Shown in pieces: positions 1-5,430 of a stretch of DNA of 5,686 bases. Source of the DNA: UBA6901 sp035256085 (GTDB taxonomy: Bacteria > Pseudomonadota > Gammaproteobacteria > Acidiferrobacterales > UBA6901); NCBI GenBank assembly GCA_035256085.1, contig DATEYP010000318.1:1-5686 (forward strand), in the 5' to 3' direction. Both the position numbers and the translations under genes were made by a program. Within the stretch, counting starts at the first letter, position 1. Each line of letters starts with the position of its first letter. The notes beneath the pieces were generated by a model. The model made no database searches and was not told the DNA's origin. It saw only the letters and a list, made by a program, of their open reading frames with translations.

Positions 1-192
1 GGGGTTTGCCGCGAAGTCGAAACACTGCCCGGCGGTTATCGCAATTACCCTTCGACTTCGCTGCGCGCAGTTTATCCTGAGCAGAGCCGAAGGGATCAGG
101 ACGAACGGCGTTTTACAACAACCTGCTGAGTAAGTGCATTCGAGTCCGAGGACGCACTCGCAAAGGAAATGAAGATCCTCAACATCAAGTGA
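1..192 (+). other. Possible 3' end of a plus-strand gene, interrupted by a repeat
   Basis: I cannot assign a confident gene here. One plus frame ends at a TGA (190-192) with a protein-like tail, FESEDALAKEMKILNIK, followed about 30 bases later by a terminator, as expected for a gene entering from the left and converging on the HAMP gene. The same frame has a TGA at 127-129 just after the REP-like repeat, and upstream of the repeat it reads EVETLPGGYRNY. Either the tail is chance, or the repeat has disrupted the 3' end of a gene. I do not recognise either peptide. Confidence 0.22.
48..106. repeat. REP-like palindromic intergenic repeat
   Basis: Arms CCCTTCG (48-54) and CGAAGGG (88-94) are perfect inverted repeats. 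Between them lie a short palindrome, CTGCGCGCAG (61-70), and the word TCCTGAG; after them comes TCAGGACGAACGG. The combination of CCCTTCG, a CTGAG core and GGACGAACGG resembles a very common extragenic palindrome of proteobacteria; that likeness is from memory, not a search. Its edges are uncertain. It lies just before the end of a possible plus-strand gene. Confidence 0.6.
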
Positions 193-222
193 TCAAGGCC
201 GGCGGTCATCGCCGGACCTGAT

Positions 223-250
223 AAAAAAGCCCGCGCAAGCGGGCTTTTTT
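223..250. terminator. Bidirectional rho-independent terminator
   Basis: The stem GCCCGC (229-234) / GCGGGC (239-244) closes a GCAA loop and is flanked by six A on the left and six T on the right, so it can end transcripts on either strand. It lies 37 bases beyond the stop of the minus-strand HAMP gene. A second GC hairpin (CCGGCG 199-204 / CGCCGG 210-215) sits just to the left. The symmetry suits convergent genes. Confidence 0.88.
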
Positions 251-287
251 ATTGATAAGCCGTGCCGCCCGACCCTGGCGGCGCCGC

Positions 288-863
288 TCACGATGCCGGC
301 TGCGTCGGCGTCGGCTCCGGCACGACGCTGTAGCGCTCCAGCACCAGGTTGAATGCGGCCACCTGCTCTCCCAGTTCGCGATCGCCCAGCGAGTCGGCCT
401 TGCGCGACAATGCCGCGGCGGCGGTCTTGAGTTCGACGATCGAGCCGGCGAGCGTGGCGCTTGCGCGCGAGACGCTTTCCGCCAGGTTTTCAAAACTGTC
501 GCCCTTGCGCAATTTCACCTGGGCACCGACTTTGCCTGCGGCAAGCTCGTCGAACAACTGACGGAAACGGTAGACCGGACCGGCGATGCGGTGGGTGTAA
601 TAGAGGATGGACCCGAAAGCCAACCCAAAACTGACGCCAACAAACAAGAGGATCAACCACCATTGCTGCTGCAACAGCAGGCCAACCATCCCCCAGCCGC
701 GCGGCAGCTCGCCGATGTTCGGATTCTGGGACAAGGCATACATCCCGATGATGTAGAAGTTCGCCCACAATACAACCGGCACCAGCAGCACGATAACCAT
801 CAGGTCCATCGCCAACCGTTGCTGGAACGTGCGGTCCACCAGATACTTTGTTCTTTTGATCAA
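288..863 (-). CDS. HAMP-domain membrane protein (two transmembrane helices, no output domain)
   Basis: A 191-residue protein. After a short basic N-terminus come two hydrophobic segments (about residues 21-44 and 68-87), then a HAMP-like linker starting at YYTHRIAGPVYRFRQLF (about 88-135). A helical, probably coiled-coil tail (about 130-180) and a proline-rich end follow. No methyl-accepting, kinase or cyclase domain is present. HAMP modules pass conformational signals across the inner membrane; this protein resembles the stand-alone HAMP proteins found in many proteobacteria, whose partners are mostly unknown. I chose the TTG start because AGGAGG lies five bases upstream and the codons before it look non-coding; the open frame itself runs back to the preceding terminator. 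That terminator separates it from hdrB, so it probably has its own promoter in 875-998. A TTGATA-like -35 word lies around 947-952 (minus strand), but I see no convincing -10. Confidence 0.8.
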   Translation of the reverse strand: MIKRTKYLVDRTFQQRLAMDLMVIVLLVPVVLWANFYIIGMYALSQNPNIGELPRGWGMVGLLLQQQWWLILLFVGVSFGLAFGSILYYTHRIAGPVYRFRQLFDELAAGKVGAQVKLRKGDSFENLAESVSRASATLAGSIVELKTAAAALSRKADSLGDRELGEQVAAFNLVLERYSVVPEPTPTQPAS

Positions 864-868
864 GATTT

Positions 869-874
869 CCTCCT
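869..874 (-). promoter_or_regulatory. Shine-Dalgarno site deciding a TTG start
   Basis: AGGAGG on the minus strand, five bases upstream of TTG (863-861). No ATG or GTG is as well placed, so this site fixes the start of the HAMP protein and removes an implausible 51-residue extension that would begin inside a terminator. Confidence 0.8.
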
Positions 875-998
875 CGACGTTTCGTGGCCCCGCGCGAACA
901 GGGCGTGCGCTCGAACCCCGATCATGACGGGGCCCGCGGCTGACAGTATCAAGCGTACAGACGGGGTTGCGCAAGCGGAAGGGCTGGCGCGCTTCGCT

Positions 999-1038
999 TC
1001 GATAAAAAAGGCCCACGATTGCGGGCCTTTTTTATCGA
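999..1038 (-). terminator. Strong rho-independent terminator after hdrB
   Basis: Perfect 16-base inverted arms (999-1014 and 1023-1038) consist of a GGGCC/GGCCC core plus A and T runs, around an eight-base loop. On the minus strand the stem ends in a run of six T. It begins 14 bases after the hdrB stop and marks the end of the qmo-hdr transcript. The opposite T run means it could also act on plus-strand transcripts. Confidence 0.92.
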
Positions 1039-1052
1039 TCAATCCCGTCGAT

Positions 1053-1955
1053 TTACTTCTTGGCGGCGATCTCCTCCAGTTTGGTGGCCCGCACGATGTT
1101 GCCATCCAGACCCGCTTCCTTGGAATTGGCGCCGTAGGCCACGGCCATGAGCTGCGAGTAGTACACCACCGGGATCTTGAACTTGGTGCCGTATTTCTTG
1201 TTGATCTGGCCCTGGTAGACCTCGACGTTCATCTGGCACACCGGGCACGGGGTGACAATCATCTCGGCGCCGAAGTCGTAGGCGCTCTCGATGATTTTCT
1301 TGATCTGCGCCTGGCTCTTCTCCGGCTCGGAAAAGGCGAGCGCGCCGCCGCAGCAGGTGACTTTCTGGTCGTACTTCTCGACGGCTTCGCCGCCAACGGT
1401 CTCGACCAGCTTGTCGAGATACTTCGGGTTCTCGAACGACTCGCCGTCCACGCCGAACGGGCGGTTGGTCTGGCAGCCGACGTAGCCGGCGATCTTGATG
1501 CCTTCGAGCGGTTTCTTCACCGGCTTCTTGAGCGCGTCGTAGCCGAGGTCCTCGATCAGCACCTCGACCATGTGGCGCACCGGCTGCTTGCCTTCGTAGC
1601 TGAGGCCGGCGTCCTTGAGGATGTCGTTCACGTCCGCCAGCAGCTGGCCGGAGTGGCTGATGCGTTCCTGGGTCTCCTTGGTACCGAGCCAGCAGGCCGC
1701 GCAGGTCGCGACGATGTCCTGTTTCGGGTTGTGCTGTTCGGACAGCGCGATGTTGCGCGCGTTCATGATGTGGCGCGGCAGTTCGCCGCCTTCGGCGTAG
1801 CCGATGGACGCGCCGCAGCAGTTCCAGTCCGGAATCTCGTTGAGCTTGATGTCGAGCGTCTTGCACATGGACTCGACCGAAACCATGTAGTTGGCGGCCG
1901 ACGCCTTGCGCTCCGAGGAGCAGCCCGGGTAAAACGAATATTCTTTCTTTGCCAT
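1053..1955 (-). CDS. hdrB: Heterodisulfide reductase subunit B-like protein (HdrB)
   Basis: A 300-residue protein with two complete cysteine-rich CCG domains. The first has C12, C46-C47-G48 and C85-x2-C88; the second has C161, C201-C202-G203 and C237-x2-C240. All ten cysteines are present with the spacing usual for HdrB. In methanogen HdrB these motifs bind two noncubane 4Fe-4S clusters that cleave a disulfide; here the natural substrate is unknown. The protein has no membrane segment or signal peptide, so it is cytoplasmic. ATG at 1955 is preferred because TAAGGA lies about eight bases upstream and the protein begins directly with the family start, MAKKEYSFYPGC; an in-frame ATG 14 codons earlier lacks family similarity. 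It is last in the operon, 142 bases after hdrC, and is followed at once by a terminator. With HdrC it probably replaces QmoC as the third module of the Qmo complex. Confidence 0.93.
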   Translation of the reverse strand: MAKKEYSFYPGCSSERKASAANYMVSVESMCKTLDIKLNEIPDWNCCGASIGYAEGGELPRHIMNARNIALSEQHNPKQDIVATCAACWLGTKETQERISHSGQLLADVNDILKDAGLSYEGKQPVRHMVEVLIEDLGYDALKKPVKKPLEGIKIAGYVGCQTNRPFGVDGESFENPKYLDKLVETVGGEAVEKYDQKVTCCGGALAFSEPEKSQAQIKKIIESAYDFGAEMIVTPCPVCQMNVEVYQGQINKKYGTKFKIPVVYYSQLMAVAYGANSKEAGLDGNIVRATKLEEIAAKK

Positions 1956-2018
1956 GATCAATATCCTTACAGAGTGCCTATTAAAATGAGCGGACACTGC
2001 TCGAAGCTCTGGCCCTCA

Positions 2019-2062
2019 CCCTCATTCCCTAGTGAATGAAGCCCCATTCACTAGGGAGAGGG
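2019..2062. repeat. Long hairpin in the hdrC-hdrB spacer
   Basis: TCCCTAGTGAATG (2026-2038) pairs perfectly with CATTCACTAGGGA (2045-2057) around a six-base loop. The stem continues with CCCTC (2019-2023) against GAGGG (2058-2062) after a two-base bulge. No T run follows on the minus strand, so it is not a classical terminator. The flanking GGCCCTCACCCT recalls dispersed CCCTCTCCC/GGGAGAGGG intergenic repeats of proteobacteria (from memory). In the qmo-hdr RNA it could slow 3' decay or lower hdrB relative to hdrC. Confidence 0.75.
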
Positions 2063-2074
2063 AGGCGAGCCGAA

Positions 2075-2090
2075 GCGCGCTTGTGCGCGC
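2075..2090. repeat. Small GC hairpin just after hdrC
   Basis: GCGCGC (2075-2080) and GCGCGC (2085-2090) flank a TTGT loop, a few bases beyond the hdrC stop codon. There is no following T run. With the larger hairpin beside it, it makes this 142-base spacer strongly structured. Confidence 0.5.
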
Positions 2091-2097
2091 ACTGGGT

Positions 2098-2718
2098 TTA
2101 CCCCAGCTGCTTGCGCTTGTCTTCGATCTCGCGCGCCCGCTTGAGCATCTTCTGCAGGTCGCTCTTGCCCTTGATGCCGTGCGCGCTGAACAGGCCCATC
2201 GGGTTGAGGCGACCGGTCTTCAGCAGCCCCAAGCCCACCGGCAACATCTCCAGGCCCTTCTTGATACCGGACACGATGCCGTCCATGAAGTACAGGCCGA
2301 CCGACAGCTTCAACTCGTTCACCCGGCCAGTCGTGGAGATGTTCTTCCAGAACATGACCGCGAAACGGCGCGTCGGATTCTGCTTGGGGGCGATGCCGAG
2401 GCGATGCGCGTAGTTCGCCAGACCGTGCATGATGTGCGTGATCGGCAGCTCGCGCGGGCAGCGCACCACGCAGTTGTAGCAGCTGGTGCACATCCACATG
2501 GATTCGCTCTTCAACACGTCGTCGCGCTTGCCGGCGCGGATCATCATGAAGATTTCCTGGGGCGGATGCTCCCAGGCCGCGCCGAGCGGGCAAGAGCCGG
2601 AGCACACGCCGCACTGCATGCACATCTTGACCCACTTGCCCTCTTCCACGTTGGCCTCGACTTCCTTGAGGAAGTCGTTGTGGTACTTCTGCACCATTGC
2701 CTGATTCGCTGTGCTCAT
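2098..2718 (-). CDS. hdrC: Heterodisulfide reductase subunit C-like iron-sulfur protein (HdrC)
   Basis: A 206-residue soluble protein with two 4Fe-4S motifs: C33-x2-C36-x2-C39-x3-C43-P and C77-x2-C80-x2-C83-x3-C87-P. The spacing and the surrounding WVKMCMQCGVCSGSCP and MWMCTSCYNCVVRCP are typical of HdrC and of the N-terminal half of QmoC. Unlike QmoC, it has no cytochrome-b-like membrane domain: the C-terminal 110 residues are amphipathic and basic, with no clear membrane helix. Its expected role is to carry electrons between the flavoprotein QmoB/QmoA part and HdrB. The start codon lies ten bases beyond the qmoB stop, and its GGAG ribosome-binding site overlaps that stop (TAGGAG), so translation of the two genes is probably coupled. 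Identification as HdrC is firm from the motifs; its partner enzyme is inferred from the operon. Confidence 0.92.
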   Translation of the reverse strand: MSTANQAMVQKYHNDFLKEVEANVEEGKWVKMCMQCGVCSGSCPLGAAWEHPPQEIFMMIRAGKRDDVLKSESMWMCTSCYNCVVRCPRELPITHIMHGLANYAHRLGIAPKQNPTRRFAVMFWKNISTTGRVNELKLSVGLYFMDGIVSGIKKGLEMLPVGLGLLKTGRLNPMGLFSAHGIKGKSDLQKMLKRAREIEDKRKQLG

Positions 2719-2728
2719 GCGCTGACTC

Positions 2729-4939
2729 CTAGAACTTGAGCGGGCTGAGGCCGATCTTCTGGATCGTTTCAGCCATCTGGTTGATGAGCGCCGGGGCGCG
2801 CTGAATGTCGGTGATCGCGACCTCGTAGGTCTGCACGCGTTCGACTTCGAGCGACATGCCTTTCAGGGTATCGTCGATCTTGCTCATGCGTACATGCGCG
2901 AGCTCCGAACCCTTCACGAAGTGGCACTGGTAGTTCTCGCCCTTCTGGCAGCCCATCAAGATCACGCCGTCGTAACCGCTGCTCAACGCGTCGTTGATCC
3001 AGATGGTGTTGACCGAACCCAGGCAGCGCACCGGAATGACACGTGCATACGCCGAGTACTGGATCTTGTTCATGGCCGCCATGTCGAGCGCCGGGTAGGC
3101 GTCGTTCTCGCAGGCCAGCACCAGAATGCGCGGCTTCTCCGAGAACTGGTCGGGGATGTCCACCGCCTTGACCTGGTAACCGACGCTGTCGACCGAGTAG
3201 TTCTCGAACGAGATCACACGCACCGGGCAGGCACCCATGCAGGTGCCGCAACGGCGGCAACGGCTCTCGTTGAACACCGGGTAACGCTGCTCGTCTTCGT
3301 CGATGGCGCCGAACGGGCACTCCACCGTGCAGCGTTTGCACTGGGTGCAGCCTTCGCGGCGGAAGCTCGGGAAGCTCAGGTCGCCGGAGCGCGGGTGCGC
3401 GGCGCGGCCGAGCATGGCGTTTTCCACCGCCTGGATCGCCTTGAGCGTGGCGCCGGTCGCGTCTTCGATCGCCTGCGCCATGTCCATCGGCCGGCGCACC
3501 GGGCCGGAGGTGTAGATGCCGGTACGGCGCGTCTCGTACGGGAAGCAGATGAAGTGCGAGTCGTTGAAGCCGTTCTTGAGCAGCGGCAGATCCTTGCCCT
3601 GGCGGTAGGTCATGTTGAGCACCGACACCTTGTTCTCCGCCCACTGGCCCGGCTCGTCCTGCTTCACCGCGTCGATGTCCACGCCGGAGTTCGCCACCAT
3701 GCCGGTGGCGAGCACCACGAGGTCGGCCTTGGCGATGGCGTCTTCGTTCAGGATTTTGTCATTGAACTTGACCTGCAGCTCACTGCCCGCCACCACTTCG
3801 CTGACCACGCCCTTGGTGAAAATCACGCCCTTCTTCTGGGCGCTGCGATAGAAATCCTCGCCGTTGCCCGGGGTACGCAGGTCGGTGTACATCACCACCG
3901 TGTCGATATCCGGGTTCTGGTCCTTGAAGTACATGGCCTGCTTGATCGAGGTGTTGCAGCAGTGCCCGGAGCAGTACGGCAGTTCGCCTTCCTTGTCGGA
4001 ACGCTGGCCGGCGCACTGGATGAACACCACGCTCTTGATCTCTTTGCCGTCGGACGGGCGCTTGATCGCAGCACCGTTCGCGGCCTTGGCCAGCATTTCC
4101 AGCCCGACCTGATCGACCACGTCCTTGCTCTTGCCGAAGCCCAGGTGCGGCAGCTTGTTGGCGTCGTACGGCGTGAAGCCCGAGGCCATGATGATGCCGC
4201 CGACGTTCTCGGTGGCAGTCGAGCCGGACTCGGTCGAGATGTCCACGCTGAACTGGCCGGGTGAGCCGCTGGTCTTGCTGATGGTCGAATTCAGGATGAC
4301 CTTTATATGCTTGTCGGCCTCGATCTGCTTGATCAGGCCGGCGATGCCGGTGTCCACCGGATCGCTGAACGGCTCGCGGAACGGCACGCGCTTGGCGAGC
4401 TTCGCCGCCATGCCGCCGAGGTTGCCGGTCTTCTCCACCAGCAGCACGTCGTAGCCGGTCTTGGCCGCTTCGATCGCCGCGGTCATGCCGGAGATACCGC
4501 CGCCGACCACCAGGATACGCTTGTTGTTGCCGTGATTCGGGTTGGTTTGCGGCGCTTCCATCTTCTTTACTTCGGCGCAGCCCATGCGGATGTAGTCCGC
4601 CGCCATCTCCTGCACGACTTCCTTGTGCTCGTCGCCGGCCGGGGTGATCCAGATGACGCCTTCGCGCAGGTTAGCGCGGGTCAGCGCGATGTTGCCGAAA
4701 TTGAAGGTCTCGGCCTTGGCGCGGCGCGAGCAGGCGGCGATGACCACGTGGTTCACGCCTTCCTTCTCGATATCCTGCTTGATCATGTCGACGCCGCTGG
4801 CGTTGCACAGGAACTCGTGCTCGCGCGCGATGCCGGCCTTGCCTTCTTTGGTGGCGATGTTCACCAGCTGGGCGGTGTTCAGGCGTTCGCCGATCCCGCA
4901 GCCCTTGCAGATGTACGCGCCGATTTTTTGGTCTGCCAT
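2729..4939 (-). CDS. qmoB: Quinone-interacting membrane-bound oxidoreductase complex subunit B (QmoB), HdrA-MvhD type
   Basis: A 736-residue cytoplasmic flavoprotein, close to the usual QmoB length. In order: an HdrA-type N-terminal domain with C11, C14, C45 and C70; an FAD-binding Rossmann motif VVGGGISGMTAA (about 144-155); the HdrA signature QCAGQR (C309) followed by YCSGHCC (C323, C327, C328); a double ferredoxin domain with C531/534/537/541 and C561/564/567/571; and an MvhD-like domain from about 604 with C610, C639, C664 and C672 as likely 2Fe-2S ligands. The HdrA plus MvhD fusion separates QmoB from QmoA. Qmo passes electrons between APS reductase and the quinone pool; in sulfur oxidisers the flow runs from APS reductase. 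Neighbours are the chimeric gene upstream (81 bases) and hdrC downstream (10 bases). Its ribosome site, AGGG about nine bases before ATG, is modest and lies inside a repeated sequence. Its first 63 codons are duplicated in the gene upstream. Confidence 0.94.
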   Translation of the reverse strand: MADQKIGAYICKGCGIGERLNTAQLVNIATKEGKAGIAREHEFLCNASGVDMIKQDIEKEGVNHVVIAACSRRAKAETFNFGNIALTRANLREGVIWITPAGDEHKEVVQEMAADYIRMGCAEVKKMEAPQTNPNHGNNKRILVVGGGISGMTAAIEAAKTGYDVLLVEKTGNLGGMAAKLAKRVPFREPFSDPVDTGIAGLIKQIEADKHIKVILNSTISKTSGSPGQFSVDISTESGSTATENVGGIIMASGFTPYDANKLPHLGFGKSKDVVDQVGLEMLAKAANGAAIKRPSDGKEIKSVVFIQCAGQRSDKEGELPYCSGHCCNTSIKQAMYFKDQNPDIDTVVMYTDLRTPGNGEDFYRSAQKKGVIFTKGVVSEVVAGSELQVKFNDKILNEDAIAKADLVVLATGMVANSGVDIDAVKQDEPGQWAENKVSVLNMTYRQGKDLPLLKNGFNDSHFICFPYETRRTGIYTSGPVRRPMDMAQAIEDATGATLKAIQAVENAMLGRAAHPRSGDLSFPSFRREGCTQCKRCTVECPFGAIDEDEQRYPVFNESRCRRCGTCMGACPVRVISFENYSVDSVGYQVKAVDIPDQFSEKPRILVLACENDAYPALDMAAMNKIQYSAYARVIPVRCLGSVNTIWINDALSSGYDGVILMGCQKGENYQCHFVKGSELAHVRMSKIDDTLKGMSLEVERVQTYEVAITDIQRAPALINQMAETIQKIGLSPLKF

Positions 4940-4943
4940 ATAT

Positions 4944-5017
4944 GTAGCCCTACTTCGTTCGTCTTGCTAAATGATGGGTAGCCCTACTCGCTGTGCTCGT
5001 TCGTCTTCCTAAAAGAT
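4944..5017. repeat. Imperfect tandem direct repeat before qmoB
   Basis: Two copies lie head to tail: 4944-4975 and 4978-5017. Both begin GTAGCCCTACT and end with a 21-base block, TCGTTCGTCTT(G/C)CTAAA(T/A)GAT, that differs at two positions; the second copy has eight extra bases between them. Together they fill most of the chimera-qmoB spacer. Read on the minus strand, copy 1 supplies the AGTAGGG that is the only Shine-Dalgarno-like sequence before qmoB. Confidence 0.75.
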
Positions 5018-5020
5018 CAA

Positions 5021-5287
5021 TTAAGCTTCCGCTCTCGAAACGCGGTTGATCACCTGGATCGCACGCAGCGAGGCCGCCGTGCCGCCCTGCACCGCGCGGT
5101 TCACGCCCTCGTTGGCGATATCGTTGCGGATCATTTCCACACCCTGGCTGTTGCACAGGAATTCGTGCTCGCGCACCACCTGGGCCTTGCCTTCCTTCTG
5201 CGCGATCGTGGCGAGCTGCGCGGTGTTGAGGCGCTCGCCGATGCCGCAGCCTTTACAGATATATGCGCCAACTTTCATATCAGCCAT
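5021..5287 (-). CDS. Chimeric small protein: QmoB N-terminus fused to QmoA C-terminus
   Basis: An 88-residue protein. Residues 1-63 align without gaps to residues 1-63 of the downstream QmoB (48 identical by hand count, most changes conservative). Residues 64-88, ending in LRAIQVINRVSRAEA, align to the last 25 residues of the upstream QmoA (19 identical). Of the four N-terminal cluster cysteines of QmoB it keeps C11, C14 and C45, but the fusion removes the equivalent of C70. A three-cysteine site could bind a cluster with an outside ligand, form one in a dimer, or be non-functional. The start is clear: GGAGAG lies a few bases before ATG, stronger than the site of qmoB itself. The gene lies in the qmo operon, 143 bases after qmoA. 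Nucleotide identity to the parents is about 74% and 78% with no stop or frameshift, so it is either still under selection or made from an already diverged second qmoAB copy. Function unknown; an automatic annotation would probably call it an HdrA fragment. Confidence 0.85.
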   Translation of the reverse strand: MADMKVGAYICKGCGIGERLNTAQLATIAQKEGKAQVVREHEFLCNSQGVEMIRNDIANEGVNRAVQGGTAASLRAIQVINRVSRAEA

Positions 5288-5430
5288 GACAACTCTCCAA
5301 AACTGCGAATTTCGTCTTGATACTTCGTTGCGGCTGGCCTGCGCTGCTCACGTACTGGCGTGTACGCTGCGCTGCTCGGCTGCGCCGCGCCTCGTCTGAA
5401 GCCAAACTTCTTGTTTTGCAGAGTTGTCAT
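5286..5430. repeat. Spacer element with terminal inverted repeats between qmoA and the chimeric gene
   Basis: The ends ATGACAACTCTCCAAAAC (5286-5303) and GTTTTGCAGAGTTGTCAT (5413-5430) are inverted repeats matching at 17 of 18 positions; weaker pairing may continue inwards (GAATTTCGTCTTGA against GAAGTTTGGCTTCA). The interior is rich in GCTGC/GCGCTGCTC words and contains CGTAC-TGGC-GTGTACG, in the style of dispersed proteobacterial intergenic repeats (from memory). The element fits exactly between the qmoA stop (5431-5433) and the ATG of the chimera. There is no transposase, so it would be a MITE-like or REP-like passive element. In RNA, one arm contains the GGAGAG ribosome site of the chimera (minus strand, 5298-5293), so stem formation could hide it. 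Confidence 0.72.

Noticed and set aside
48..106. CRISPR array or phage attachment site
   Set aside because: There is one palindromic unit without regular spacers, and no tRNA, integrase or matching direct repeat is visible.
864..1016. N-terminal extension of the HAMP protein up to an ATG at 1016
   Set aside because: The ATG sits inside the hdrB terminator, the extension is Arg/Pro-rich with no likeness to a coding sequence, and a TTG with AGGAGG at the right distance explains the start.
1956..1997. Earlier ATG for hdrB at 1997
   Set aside because: The extra 14 residues do not resemble the HdrB start, whereas MAKKEYSFYPGC does, and a good ribosome site precedes the internal ATG.
252..2039. 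Very long plus-strand open frame opposite the HAMP gene and hdrB
   Set aside because: It runs antisense across two terminators and two well-supported genes, its product is an Arg/Leu/His/Ala-rich sequence typical of the complement of GC-rich genes, and it has no recognisable domain.
2894..4264. Long plus-strand open frame opposite qmoB
   Set aside because: It is a mirror frame of a strongly conserved gene, has low-complexity His/Val/Arg/Ala content, and shows no ribosome site or domain.
4950..5156. Minus-strand frame of 68 codons overlapping the chimera end and the repeat spacer
   Set aside because: It is a shifted frame of the chimera running into the direct repeat, with no ribosome site or protein likeness.
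5275..5430. A 51-codon minus-strand frame starting with the ATG that abuts the qmoA stop (TGAATG) and overlapping the start of the chimera
   Set aside because: It lies almost wholly inside the inverted-repeat element, reads as biased repeat translation (QPSSAAYTPVREQRRPAATK), and has no Shine-Dalgarno site of its own beyond possible coupling to qmoA. Similar frames are expected wherever the repeat occurs.
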